Source: Athripsodes cinereus (taxonomy: Eukaryota; Arthropoda; Insecta; Trichoptera; Leptoceridae). Taken from it: 64,000 nucleotides of DNA. The notes below the pieces were generated by a model that was not told the DNA's origin, ran no database searches, and was given only the letters and a program-made list of their open reading frames with translations. This document shows, piece by piece, positions 9,721-20,921 of the stretch. A program made the position numbers and the translations under genes. Numbering within the stretch: the stretch's first letter is position 1; every line of letters begins with the position of its first letter. The stretch spans positions 16,438,713-16,502,712 of the forward strand of contig OX388309.1 in assembly GCA_947579605.1 (NCBI GenBank). Direction: 5' to 3'.

Positions 9721-12226
9721 GAGTCAGCACTTACCTTTTCTTTAATAAAAGTTGATTTTTAAAATTTCTGCTCAATTATTTATTATTGTGTTTTATTTAC
9801 AAAAACTATAACAGTCACATATTGTGATGACCCTACCTATCTCAAACCATTCTAAGCTCCGAATTTGCAACATCCTAGCTTCTAAACTATAACTTCTGTA
9901 ATAATTGATTCCCAAACTAGAAGTGACAACCCTATTCAGCTAGCTAAGAATTGTATGAATTTTCGCATTGTTGCAAATATACGTACGAAATATCGCATTC
10001 CTAATTGAATTAATTAACGAATTTTGGCCTTTCGTGATCGTCTAGATTTATCTATTAACTATTTTCATAGATTTGGACCCAGTACGTTGTGTTTTGACGA
10101 TAATTTTACCTACGTTGTGTATTTTTAAAAACGCAAAATAAGTCACCTGAAATATACATTTCAATAATCAAAAAGAACAACAAAATCACAAAATCAATAA
10201 AACAATTTAAACATGAATTTTGATACATATTAACTCTGAGATCAACTTTGACGTCAGATCACTTACCTTGAGATACTGTAAAATAACATAATAAAAATAG
10301 TGCACAATAAAACATAAAATATAACTTAACAAATCATTATAAGATAAAATTCAAATAATATTATTCCTTGTCATCACGAGAATGTTGTATGGTAACTAGT
10401 TGCCGACCCATGACCCTACATAAGATAACCATTTCATAGTATCTATAGTCAAGACATGTACCTATGTTCCTCAATATAACTAATAATTCGTTGCGTAGAA
10501 AAAGACAGTGGCGCACCTGAGAACATTATTTTATTACTTTTAAATATTAATTAAATTTCAACACGATTGCTTTGACATCATTTTCGGAGACTATAACTAC
10601 TGGTTGTTAATGCACGGAAAGCATGCTGTGTCCATGCTGAAGGGGCGCCGCCTTCGCCCCTTCTCGTCTCAAAACTCGCCATGCCGTACTTTGAGCCCGT
10701 GTGCACTAATCTACACCCCGGATATATAAAATAATAAATAATATGTATACTCATTTGAACATGCAGCTATATATAATAAGAATAATTATAAATATATGTT
10801 AAGAAGCTTTGTCTAGGACCCTGGCGGGAAACGGGGCAAGACCCATATTGACCCTTGTCTCAAAAGCTGAATCGAAGAGATAGGAGCAGGGCTTGCTAAC
10901 GGTACACCTACATTTCGAAGCAGGATTAGGACTGAAATTGTTAGTATATAGTATATGTTTCTACAAAGTACATAATACGTCTCGTGCATAATTGTATAAT
11001 AATAATGATAAATATGTGGTTACGAATAGATCAAACCCACACTATAGACACAAGGTAGCTAGTCTAGTGTCGATAGGCAGAAGGGATCCATATCCATAAG
11101 GTAATCTCGACAAGATTTAGCTATAAAAGACTACATATTTATGGTGAGGTGAATTTAGGTATCATGTAAGTCAAATAAAAATATATTAAGACCAATAAAT
11201 ACATAAATATTACTTATGATTAGTGTCATGCAAAATATCAAATTTGTTCCTTCCATGATATCGCAGCAATTACAGCATGTTGAATAAGTAGAAAAATCCA
11301 GTAAGTTCGTAGAATACAAATGACATTCGACGATAAAATATGTAATTAAATTAATAATCAAATAATATCCTAATCAACGTACAACTTCTCTCCAAACTGC
11401 ATAATCTTTCGTTATGGTAAAATAAATTAAATAAAAGTATAATATTAGGTGGGTCGGTACGTCACTGCCGTCGGTCTAGTATTAGGTTTGTGGGACGGCG
11501 CTATATAAACTCAGTCATAGGTACATACATACATATAATACTACTGAAAATAGGCATACATAACACATAATTCCTTTGTTTTCAAAATCTGTAAAATTAA
11601 ATAAATCCTTGTGTACGACGACTACTTTGTAGACAACAATATCCTCCTAAATATCACGACACCTAGATATAAATAAGTTAATAATATTGAAAAATCTTAT
11701 CTTATGACAGCCGGCAGGATCACGGATTTTAAATGTTAAATAAAAGTAATTTATGATGATCTTCATATATTCCCTAATGAGGGAATATCACTAAAATATA
11801 ATGTATTAATTACTACGAAGGTGGGTAAATAAAAATATTAAAATATGTCGAATTCAAACACAGAGATTAATATGAGTCCCACCTCTCCTAGGCTCAAAAC
11901 TAAACTGCCAAGAGTAATATGTGTCCTCTCTTCAGATCCTGAAAATGTCGACCCAAAGCAACAAAAAAAAACTACATCCATCTCTTTATGACACACACCA
12001 AAATATACCTGTCTCTGTCTCCTACATAGATAGTTGTGTTCAACAACCACTTGAAATCAAACTAAGTTCCATCCCCTTATTACCTATTACAAATATTCGA
12101 TCTAGGTATATAAAAATAATATATACCGTCTTGTATATATTCATTTCATGACAATATGTATGTAGTTTTTTTTATTCAATTTAACATTTTTTGAACAAAT
12201 AATAAGGTGTTTTTAAAAAGTAGTCT
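9721..12226. other. Degenerate hAT interior
   Basis: No intact gene. At 10640-10662 there is a GC-rich 8-bp stem, AAGGGGCG/CGCCCCTT, in otherwise AT-rich DNA. At 11880-11990 a short + frame reads KTKLPRV..PENVDPK, which may be leftover transposon coding sequence but is not diagnostic. Otherwise nothing is supported. Confidence 0.4.
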
Positions 12227-12559
12227 AATCTCGATTTAATCGAGATCTGGAATGACTCAATCTCGAATTCAAATTTTGAGACGAGATCTCAATTCGTCAA
12301 TCTCGAGTCGACATTGCATTCCCTACTTCCTACTGGGGAATACGCCAATATGTTTGTTCTGCTTTGAGGCTGGTAAAAAATGATGTTGCCGAGAATGTCC
12401 TTATATGTACATCGAAAACATATAATATATTATATCGAAATATTATTGTTGAGTAGCTTGAAAAAGTGACGGGCACAGAATACATCTCGGCGATGTTCCA
12501 AAGTATTATATCCAAGGCAAAATATCACGAACGAAGATGGAAACAGGTAGGAATATTAT

Positions 12560-12701
12560 CCATAAATCTTCCAATGCAACATCCGCCACGCTAAGCAAGC
12601 TTAATTATTGGTACGGGCTCATGCCCAGTTAGGTAGACATTAGTGACTTATCTTTTAAAAACTGTTTTGTAAATAAAATAAATAAAAAAAAAAAAAAAAA
12701 A
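12560..12701 (+). mobile_element. Possible retroposed 3' end with poly(A)
   Basis: A sequence with GGTACGGGCTCATGCCCAG (a small hairpin, GGGC-TCAT-GCCC) runs through AAATAAAATAAATA into an 18-A run at 12684-12701. It abuts the inverted R1-like fragment directly. The source element is not identified. Confidence 0.4.
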
Positions 12702-13086
12702 TCTCAGACTCCCCTGCAACCAGTCGGGGGTAAACCCGGCCCACGCAGAAGATCCTACCTAGATACCCAGGAATCTACAAATCTCTCGAAAGCCCTGAAA
12801 TTCTGAAAACATAGTAACACTTCTCCAAACCAAACGGGTCTGGGGGTGCTATCGCTCAATTCTTTTAGCATAAGATCTCTCTCATCCATCATCACCGGGC
12901 ACTCACAAAGGGTATGCTCCGCATATTGCGCCCCCATCCCACAAATACACCATGGATCATCTACGAGCCCAAGATCAAAAATCTTGCCTCTCAAATCCCC
13001 ATGGCCAGTTATTAACTGCACAGTGAAATGATCAAATGACAGGAAGCGCTTCTTCATTCGTTCACAAACATTCGGGGGGAAACTGT
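12702..13086 (-). mobile_element. R1-like LINE C-terminal fragment (inverted copy)
   Basis: The - strand encodes FLSFDHFTVQLITGHGDLRGK, a cysteine/histidine knuckle CICGMGAQYAEHTLCECP (CxCx8Hx4C), and RAFERFVDSWVSR before a stop. It matches the C-terminus of the + strand copy at 14267-15468, including the GGTTTACC region past the stop. It is truncated at the left by a poly(A)-bearing sequence and at the right by hAT DNA starting about 13087. A non-functional remnant. Confidence 0.75.
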
Positions 13087-13752
13087 AGACCAAGGGTGGC
13101 CAACACGTGGACCGCGGGCCGCATGCGGCCTGTTGGGTGTCTCCGTGCGACCCGCGAAGCATATGCACACTTTTTAAAAAAAAATAGTCGGTACAAGTAC
13201 CCTTTACTTTTGTGAAAGAGGTATTTCGAGAAAATATTCTTAAAGAAAACCGAGGAGCTTTGTAACATTTCAAATTCCTATACCACATAACGAATGTGTC
13301 AATATTGACTCGACTGTCTGTAATATGTAAAAGACATATATTAAGCTTTTTCGGACATATTATAAGACGTGAGCCAGACAATCTGGAAAAAATATTTTGT
13401 CTGGTGGAGTCGAAAGAAGAAGAAGCAGGGGCCGAATACCGACAAGATGGTCAGATCATGTGAGAGATGCTGCAGGTGGTACAATGTGTGAGGCGTTTAG
13501 GCAGGCGGAGGACAGGGCGCGGTGGAGGAGCTTGTCGCTTGGTTGGGGTTACGGTAGTCACTATCCTCAGCATTGAGAAACCAACTCGGAAGAAGAAGAA
13601 GGATACCATTTTGTAAATTAGGCGACGGGGGGGGGGTAGAAATTTCAAGGTGAAGTAAAATTATTAAATGTTCCATATATGGAGTATATTGTTGTGCGGC
13701 CCGGTAGGAAATCTCATTTCTAAAATTTGGCCCGGCTGCTGAAAAGGTAGAC
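13087..13752. mobile_element. hAT-derived segment with nested LINE
   Basis: It starts CAAGGGTGGCCAACACG and continues with GGGCCGCATGCGGCC, a layout seen at hAT ends. At 13195-13285 and 13603-13640 it contains, inverted, the internal sequence of the hAT MITE at 6306-7862. The right end near GGCCCGGCTGCTG is approximate. GTAGAC words occur beside both edges but do not give a clean 8-bp duplication. Confidence 0.5.
13286..13602 (+). mobile_element. LINE-D 3' fragment nested in hAT DNA
   Basis: Conceptually reads LSFFGHIIRREPDNLEKIF, then a GRIPTRWSDHVRDAAGG-like stretch with frameshifts, ending in GGAAGAAGAAGAAGG. The 6-bp ATACCA at 13280-13285 is repeated at 13603-13608, and hAT sequence reads across when the insert is removed. 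A typical RTE-like C-terminus with a GAAGAAG tail. Confidence 0.7.
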
Positions 13753-13865
13753 TAAGCATGTCAAACTTATAACTTTGCGGCCCACAACGTATAACTTTGC
13801 GGCCCACTCATAACAGTACAAAACATAACGGTACAAAAAATACTCTTGCATAACTGTACAAAAAA
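13753..13865. repeat. Short repeated hAT-terminus-like sequence
   Basis: TATAACTTTGCGGCCCAC occurs twice within 40 bases (13768-13808), preceded by ATGTCAAACT. 'Tttgcggcccac' and 'gtcaaact' words are common near hAT ends. It precedes the transposase fragment at 13866. Confidence 0.4.
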
Positions 13866-14066
13866 TTAGGAAAATTTATGTTTGGAAGAACTTATCTGTG
13901 CGAACAGTTATTTTCTCTTATGAAAGGAAATAAGTCTCCAATCAGATCAAGAATCACTGACAACCATCTCGGGTCAGCTTTAAAATTAATCACTGCAAAC
14001 AAGATTGCACCCAAAATAGAAAAGATGGTTGCAGAAAAAAGATGCCCAATATCTGGAAAAAAAAAA
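13866..14066 (+). pseudogene. hAT transposase C-terminal fragment (GTF2IRD2/ZBED-like)
   Basis: The frame reads FGRTYLCEQLFSLMKGNKS, then RSRITDNHLGSALKL and PKIEKMVAEKRCPIS, cut by the assembly gap. The 'FGSTYxCEQxFSxMKxxKSxxRSxLTDxHL' block is the hAT C-terminal dimerisation region in domesticated and transposon members of this group. The upstream catalytic part is absent and the 3' end is unknown because of the Ns. Confidence 0.75.
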
Positions 14067-14266
14067 NNNNNNNNNNNNNNNNNNNNNNNNNNNNNNNNNN
14101 NNNNNNNNNNNNNNNNNNNNNNNNNNNNNNNNNNNNNNNNNNNNNNNNNNNNNNNNNNNNNNNNNNNNNNNNNNNNNNNNNNNNNNNNNNNNNNNNNNNN
14201 NNNNNNNNNNNNNNNNNNNNNNNNNNNNNNNNNNNNNNNNNNNNNNNNNNNNNNNNNNNNNNNNNN
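14067..14266. other. Assembly gap (200 N)
   Basis: Exactly 200 Ns, a conventional placeholder length. It separates a hAT fragment from an R1-like LINE fragment, so the true distance and contents are unknown. Confidence 1.
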
Positions 14267-15468
14267 GGACCGTTTCTGTGGAATGTCCTGTTTGATGATC
14301 TGTTAAAAGTGGATCTTCCGCCTGGTTGTACAATTTTTGCATATGCAGATGACGCGCTTCTCTTGCTGTCTGGCAACACGAGATCCGCCATCGTGAGCAA
14401 ATTTAAACTCGCGATCGATCGCATTTTGACATGGGGCAGTGTGAATGGGCTTGTCTTCTCGCCGAGCAAGACCTCTGCTATGTGGTTGAAGGGCTCGCTT
14501 GGAAGGAGGAACCCGGTTTTGCGGATGAGTGGATCACCTGTAAAGGTGTTGACGAAGTTCGTTATCTTGGTGTTGTTCTAGACAGAGGCCTTTCCTTTCT
14601 TCCACATGTAAGAGCGACGGCCGAAAAAGCGGGAGTGCTGTTTTTCACTCTCCGCAGACTAAGTCGTGGTACATGGGGCCTTAGATCATGCACTGTGAGG
14701 ACCATATATCGGGCGACATACGTGGCTCAGGCTACGTATGCTGCTCGTGTTTGGTCGCATAGGCTATTGGTTGGCTCTGTGTCGGCGGCGGTCTTGAGGG
14801 GGCAAAGATTCCCGCTGCTCGCTGTCACAGGTGCGTATCGGACTGCAGCTAGCGATGGCCTCCCAGTCATCGCTGGTGTGCTGCCAGCCGACTTGGAAAT
14901 CTTAGATTGTGTGGCCAGGCGTAAGCTCAAGGCGGACGGTAACGTTGTACATTTCGATATGTCTGTTGTTGCAGAACCCGGAATAAGGGGATTTAATAGG
15001 GCAGTCAGCAGGGTGCGGCAGAAAACGATGGAAGTTTGGCAGGATAGATGGGATAGGGGGAGAACTGCTAGATTAGTCTACAGTTTTCTCCCAGATGTTT
15101 GTGAACGATTGAGAAAGCATTTCCTGTCCTTCGACCACTTTTCCGTCCAGCTAGTGACGGGCCACGGCGACCTGAGGGGCAAGCTTTTTGATCTTGGGCT
15201 TTCGGAGAGCCCGTGGTGTGTTTGTGGGATGGGGAAGCAGTATGCGGACCACATCCTTTGGGTGTGTCCGGTGATGACGGATGCTAGGGATCTGATGTTC
15301 GAGGAAATGAGTGAAGGGACTCCCAGACCTATTTGGTTTGGTGAGGTTCTGTTGTGTCCTCAGAATTTTAGAGCCTTCAGAAAGTTTGTAGATACCTGGG
15401 TATCTAGGTGGGACCTCCTGCGTTTGCCGGGTTTACCTCCGGCAGACGCGGGTGAATCTGCAGGTTGA
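14267..15468 (+). pseudogene. R1-like LINE reverse transcriptase C-terminal part, one frameshift
   Basis: The first frame reads GPFLWNVLFDDLL, IFAYADDALLLL (catalytic YADD), LTWGSVNGLVFSPSKTSAM, up to about 14540. A 1-nt shift moves to the frame YLGVVLDRGLSFLPHV, TYAARVW, and the C-terminal CVCGMGKQYADHILWVCP zinc knuckle (CxCx8Hx4C). The order RT, connector, CCHC-type knuckle fits the R1/jockey group that uses an AP endonuclease, whose N-terminal domain is not here. Apart from the one frameshift the 400 codons are clean, so the copy is moderately young. Confidence 0.8.
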
Positions 15469-15775
15469 TTTGATTTGGAGTGCGGTTTTTCGTGTGGCGA
15501 ACTCGTTTTTCGTTCTTGTGCGTCCTATCTCCCTTGGTGGAGAGTAGCATTGGTTGGGATGTCCCCTTCGGGAGGGAGAATAGTTTTCACATTACTCTGG
15601 TACCGGTGACTCCTGCGCTCTCTATATTGGATCCTTAAAAGTTTCTGGACATCATATTTCTGCTTTTTGTAACAAATTTTGATTATTGGGTATACTTATT
15701 GTTATTTTTTTTTTCCTATGTGTTTATTTCGGATCCTTGTATTATTTTAATAAAAATATAAATATTGGTGTTTCT
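14267..15775 (+). mobile_element. R1-like LINE, 3' part with 3' UTR
   Basis: Starts in the reverse transcriptase right after the gap and runs through the C-terminus (stop TGA 15466-15468) and a ~300-base 3' UTR with AATAAA at 15749-15754. No poly(A) tail or target duplication is visible. An inverted relative lies at 12702-13086. Confidence 0.75.
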
Positions 15776-16071
15776 CTACCTTAAGGGGATATTGAAAGTT
15801 TTACAGTAGTTTAAAAGATTCCCACGAGGCGGATTTGGCCGGCCGGCCATTCAGGCTGCCCATATGGCTCGCCCGTGAGGACAAATTTTTGTTTGCAAGT
15901 GCGGATAAATAGGAGTCTTTGACTCCTGAGATATCCGGGTGTGTGGAGGGTCCTTTCAATGTTTTGAAAATGTTAACGTGAATTAGAATTAACTGACTTA
16001 ATTTAACGAATCCCTTTTTAGCGGTAGTAAATAATTTCATTAATAATGATTAAATAAAAACTTATCAAAAT
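15776..16071. other. Non-coding DNA with a GGCCGGCC run
   Basis: No gene recognised. GGCCGGCCGGCC occurs at 15837-15848, and a second GCCGGCCGGCC lies at about 16594-16604, in a genome where such words are rare. They may mark the two ends of an unidentified element. Confidence 0.35.
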
Positions 16072-16209
16072 TTTATTTTATTTATTTTATTCTTCACTGC
16101 ACATTGTTTACAATAATACAAATTAAAACAGTTATCATAGAAAATATCAATATTATACGATTCAGAGGGCGAGTTTATCGCTAAAATGCGATGTCTTCCA
16201 ACAAACCCA
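16072..16209 (-). mobile_element. LINE 3'-UTR-like tail, family C1
   Basis: Contains GGGCGAGTTTATCGCTAAAA, GATGTCTTCCAACAAACCCA and, on the outer side, TTTTATTTTATTTATTTTATTC. Read on the - strand it ends in an AATAAAATAAATAAAAT tail. The same block recurs at 58250-58394 and 63650-63797 on the same strand. Confidence 0.55.
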
Positions 16210-16620
16210 ATATTTTTAGTTTATGGATTAAATATAACTAATTCCCAGCTATGTATAACTATTGCGTAATAAATCATTCTAAGCTTAAATAATGTCCAAA
16301 CCTAATTAATAAGTTAAACATGTGTGATTAACTTTTCAAGTGAGAATAAAAATAATAACTATGTAGATAGAGTTTCTGCTACACAAACTTTTATGAGATC
16401 ATTACATTGGTTAAGCGATTAACCCATAATATTTATAATGCGTATCAAATATATGCACCATTTGCTTCTATAATAAAGAACAGAGAATATCATAAAAACT
16501 CATTTATAGTTATATTGTTCTCTTTAAAATGTTGTCATATAATTTTCATGCTAAAAACATTTCACTCCTTCCGTAGAATTCGTTTATCCATCTGCCGGCC
16601 GGCCGCTTCAAGTTTTCCTT
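16210..16620. other. AT-rich non-coding DNA
   Basis: No gene or named repeat recognised apart from the GCCGGCCGGCC word at 16594-16604. Confidence 0.45.
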
Positions 16621-16680
16621 AAAAATTTCAGTTTAGCATTCGAGACAGCAGAGTGTAGTGACAGTATGTTTCAGTATTTG
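16621..16680 (+). promoter_or_regulatory. Candidate promoter / initiator region
   Basis: Two arthropod initiator-like TCAGT words occur at 16628-16632 (TTTCAGTTT) and 16671-16675 (TTTCAGTATT), just before the G+C-richer, CpG-containing stretch 16680-16745. No TATA box or clear DPE match was found. Inferred only from composition and position. Confidence 0.3.
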
Positions 16681-16908
16681 TCAGCGGTAGCTCGCGCTTG
16701 AGGCGAATCAATTTTCACACACCAAATACAACTTTCGCGATAATTTATCGTATCAAATAAAACTGTCTAGTTAACAAAAGTTAAAATCACTTCAATATTC
16801 TCATCAGCGAACATTTTAATTATTGCAACATAGTATATGCATTTGTGTTAATTTTTAAATTGTTTTTTTCTTAATAAACATTGATAATTACGACGTCCTT
16901 ATAAGCTG
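16671..16908 (+). other. Candidate non-coding first exon
   Basis: Lies directly downstream of an initiator-like TCAGTA and ends at a strong donor, AAGCTG|GTAAGTTTT (intron starts 16909). Composition is less AT-rich near its start (CAGCGGTAGCTCGCGC). It has no long open frame, so it would be 5' UTR. It could pair with the acceptor at 41052-41054 to form the receptor mRNA leader, implying a ~24-kb intron. No transcript evidence is available here. Confidence 0.3.
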
Positions 16909-17378
16909 GTAAGTTTTTTTTGATAGTCATTATTATTTGATAATGCTGTAATGTGCAATATAGTTGCGGAGACACATTATTTAACCTGTATTTCAAGTTT
17001 TCTTGCTTTATATTGTAGGTATGCACATATTAATTAACTCAATGTATAATTATTTCAACTTATTTAGTAATTACAAATATAAAATGAAATAATTAAAATT
17101 AGAGTAGTTACGGTTCAGGACGGGTCGTATGAAATACATTAGTATCCTTATTTATTGTAATTACAACTAAGTACATTAATTGAAAATGTAAACAAATATT
17201 ATTATTCTACGATTTAATGCATGTTGATAATAAATTATCGATTATTTTATGTTATTCTCATATATTATTTTGAATAATTGTTATGTACTTTGAGATCTGA
17301 ATAATGCAATTTCCATTTATTTCTACTTGGTACCTATTTGCCAAGATTCGTGCAATTTCGGATGGTTTGCCATGAAAA

Positions 17379-17544
17379 CATACTGCGAAAGAGACTAACG
17401 AAATTTCACAACGAATCATTGGTACCTACTATCAGATTAGGACCAGAGATAGTACAAACGATTCATTCATTAGTACGAATCTATAATATTAACTTTTCGC
17501 AAACAAATCGTTGGTAAAATTTCGTTAGTATTTTTCTCAGTGTG
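17379..17544. mobile_element. MITE-like inverted repeat
   Basis: Outer arms share CA(C/T)ACTG(A/C)GAAA and ACTAACGAAATTT in inverted order (17379-17417 and 17505-17544). About 166 bp in total, non-coding. The CACACTGAGAAAAA-type end is reminiscent of small insect DNA-transposon MITEs. Confidence 0.5.
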
Positions 17545-18120
17545 TTAGAATTATTCGGGTTAACTGAAAAAAATTATGTAGGTATACGATAAACCCTCCT
17601 TTTAGCGTTTGTGATACCATGAAAATGTTGGTATATTCTATGTGATATTAAAGAATTGTTTATTTATTTACTAATTTACATACTTTATCTAAATCATAAT
17701 ATAAGTTTCAAAATTATATTTCCTTTGTTTAGTATTCAAAAGAATGACTATTTTGGATAATGCCTTTCACAAAAACATAATGTGTATTATTTTAAACACA
17801 AACATAGGTAGGTATGTGCTTGTATATAGATGTAATAGTCTACAAATAAACAATAATTCCTTATCGGATAACAAGTGTTAGGTAAAAGTTATGTTTAACT
17901 GATAGGTACTTGAGTATATTGAGTGATTCAGGTTCCTTTGTTCGTGTACTCTGAAAAATAATAATTATTTACAATAATGAACCTATTTTGAATATTGTGA
18001 ATTTAACAATATTATCTTAAAGTGTACCTAATATTGTGAATATCAAAAGATAAACACGAACGTTTTCAACTCGCAGTTAAAATTTTACCAACGACCTTTT
18101 TAATGACACGATTTAACAAT

Positions 18121-18140
18121 AAGTAAGTAAGTAAGTAAGT
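18121..18140. repeat. (AAGT)5 microsatellite
   Basis: Five exact AAGT units. Confidence 0.9.
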
Positions 18141-18496
18141 ATGTACCTACCTAGCTATGCTGTGCTGTGCTTACCTACATAACTACACGGAGCTTTTTAC
18201 CGTTACCATATTATGATCGATTCATAAAAAGTATTATTAAAATATCACTTGTAGGAATACAATAATAAATATAATAATGTGGGCATAAATTATATTCACT
18301 TTTGCCCAGCTGCGAGTCGATTGACATGTTGGTACTTAAGTTAGTATTTAGATAGGTAGGTACATTATGATTTGTATGCACAATAGGTAGATACATACCA
18401 TACTTACTGTATCACAATGTCTTGACATGCGTCGGGACTTGTCTGATTGCTATTTCAATTTGAGATCAGGAATTATCATACCTATAGTTTTTAAAA

Positions 18497-18645
18497 TATT
18501 TTTCAAATAAATAAATCCAAGAACAGCTTACACAATCTCACGATAAGCAATACACTTGTGTCGTGAGAATAGAATAGGTCAGCAACTAGTGGATTCAAAC
18601 CTGGGTTATCTCGAAATCAAATACTTTTACCATCAAGCTACATAC
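18497..18645 (-). mobile_element. SINE-B copy with tRNA-like head
   Basis: On the - strand, an A-box-like TAGCTTGATGG (18640-18630) and a B-box-like GGTTTGAATCC (18601-18591) are 28 bases apart, as in tRNA-derived pol III promoters. The body (CACGACACAAG, TGTGTAAGCTG) resembles the copies at 30212, 36245 and 39030 but is diverged, so it is an old copy. The tail is AAATAAATA-like. A free-standing tRNA gene is unlikely because the 3' half of a cloverleaf is missing. Confidence 0.6.
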
Positions 18646-20921
18646 AACATACAAATATAACAAAAAAATCAAAGAAACACCTATTTGGTATGAATTAAAT
18701 TTACGTATTTATGTTATCAGAGTAGAAATGATTATATGATTTTAAAAATATGAAGGTATTAATTATATTTTTGGTTTAAAGTTTTACATTATACCTACGT
18801 GATAATTCCCGTTTGTGATCCATTGTCACTTACGTTTGTGATGGATGTTAAATATATACGCACATCTCTGACAATTAAACGCCAATATCACATACATAGG
18901 TGCCTACATACATAATAATAATAATATACATGTACTTAGAATGTGATTAATACAAATGTCACTGACCATTATTACAACTAATATAAAAATATGATACTAG
19001 CCATTCTTGGAAAACTACTAACAGTGTACTTGTACATACAAGAGTATCGGAGATAAATAAAAAATGAAATTAAAACACAGTTAAGTAAAACAATTAAGTA
19101 CAGTTATGTTTTTATGTAGTTTGGTTAGACGTTAAAAGATAATATTTCTGATGGAGGTATTACAGCTTTTACTCAATGCAATGCCAGAGAAACATTATAT
19201 TTTGTCCTATGAATACTAAATGAAATTTCACTAATATAAATATCTACTACTACCGAAAGACCATAAACTTGATATCGATAGTTTTTCAATGAATTTTTAT
19301 CTTATAAAATAAATGTTAACATTTTTCATTCTGGCCTATTGTTCCATGAGAGAAAAGTCGCGTCGCAGTTTTGAGCATTGATGAATGATGAGAATATGTT
19401 CCATTTTTAACAATTTTAACATTTAATTAAAAAAATAACGATGCTTGCATTAATAATAAATATGACATAATTTGCATATAAAGTGTTGTCCTGTTAACTC
19501 GAATAATTTTCATTAACTTAAGTGTATATAAATAAATTACGATAGATACTCTGTAGATGATGTTTAATTAAGAAAGCTTGATATCGATTCAGAGCTATTC
19601 CATGGTGTTAATTGAAAACTCAATAGCTGCTAATTAATAGGTAGATTCTTTTCAGGAATGTATAATTAAAAATCACTTGCGTACTTATCTCGTAAAATAT
19701 ATATCTAACTTTAAGCCCGGCAAGAGATTCAGTCAATGTTATCAATCTAAAAAGCTTCTAAATGATGACCAATGAAGTAAATTACTGTTGAGAGAGTTGC
19801 AAAATAAGGTATTGGATTGTTTATGTCTACAAAAGACTGAATAGGTTTCTCGTTAAAGAAAAACTATCGTAGGTTCTCACAAAGAAAATGCAAATTTAAA
19901 CCTGACTAAGAAGACTTAAATTAAACCCGAGCAAATGAAAAACCTTATTAAAAAAACAACTTTTTTTCATTGTTAGATCAAAATAATTATAACAGCAAAT
20001 AAATTTTTACGAGGGTGCGTTTATACAATATTATCTTTTATTTCCGAATTCAAATTTGATATCCGTAAGCAATATTTTTTAGTCAGAGATGTTGGAACAA
20101 TATTCTAATGTGTAAGGTTTCTTAATTATGTATTTCTTGATTCAGATTACTAGTAGGTATTTGAGTATTGTCAGTTTCAGTAAAAATGTAATTTTATTCG
20201 GGTTCTCCAGGAATATTTTTCAGTATACTATACTTTCTTAGGTAGATACCACAATTTATAGATTATGATACCTAATTGGTATTTAATACTTATGTTTACG
20301 CACTTCTTCTCGTTAATGTGTAGTTAGTTAGTTAGGTATCTTGTATCTAGCGTAGAGTGATATTATAGGCAAGAAGTATGAAAGTGAGACATGTTGTATG
20401 GTGTACTTATTGTATGTTCTGTGTTTGTCTCTTAGCACGTATTTTCAATTTACATTGTTATTACCCGCTAAATAAATAGGCAATAAAAACAAACGTGTCT
20501 TACAAATATTGCCATTTTGAACCTTCAAACATTCAACATACCATTGTAGGCGCAGAGTGTTCCTTTCCATGTGTAGATACCTAAAAAAATATTTACATAT
20601 CGAAACAATCATATGGAACTATTAAAAAATCACATAAGACAAATTGTATGCTGAAAAAAAAGAGAATACACACGTCGTATCGTATCGTTGAGTTGTCAAA
20701 TAAAAGTACACAATTGTCAATAAAGCTACATATTACTATTTTAAAACCATCAAATTGTATACGAGTTTTGTTATTACAATTTACCATTATATGAGGCTAC
20801 AATATATGTAAATTTAACACGCGAAACTATTATATATGGCTTAGAAAAAACAACGTTCCCTTATTTGGTAGAGCCTTGGATGGGATTAAATTTGTGAATT
20901 CTTAAATTTAACAAATTAAGA

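Larger units (their letters stand above)
8697..12325 (+). mobile_element. 3.6-kb hAT-like transposon with subterminal TCTCGA repeats
   Basis: Both ends begin TAGGGAATGCAAT when read inward. Flanks are TTTCCTAC (8689-8696) and CTTCCTAC (12326-12333), an 8-bp duplication with one mismatch. Just inside both ends AATCTCGA, GATCTCGA and related palindromic words recur many times (8708-8815 and 12227-12310), a plausible cluster of transposase-binding sites. A + strand transposase remnant lies at 9283-9535, interrupted upstream by a MITE. The rest of the interior (9721-12226) is degenerate and has taken further insertions. Confidence 0.8.

Noticed and set aside
13087..13752. Exact 8-bp target duplication for the hAT segment
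   Set aside because: GTAGAC occurs at both edges, but the 8-mers differ at two positions and the R1-like host does not resume on the right.
17100..17130. Ecdysone-response-like GGTTCAGGACG near the candidate first exon
   Set aside because: The half-sites do not form the required inverted repeat with 1-bp spacing.
18591..18640. Stand-alone tRNA gene
   Set aside because: A and B boxes are good, but the sequence continues into a SINE-B body and lacks the 3' acceptor half.
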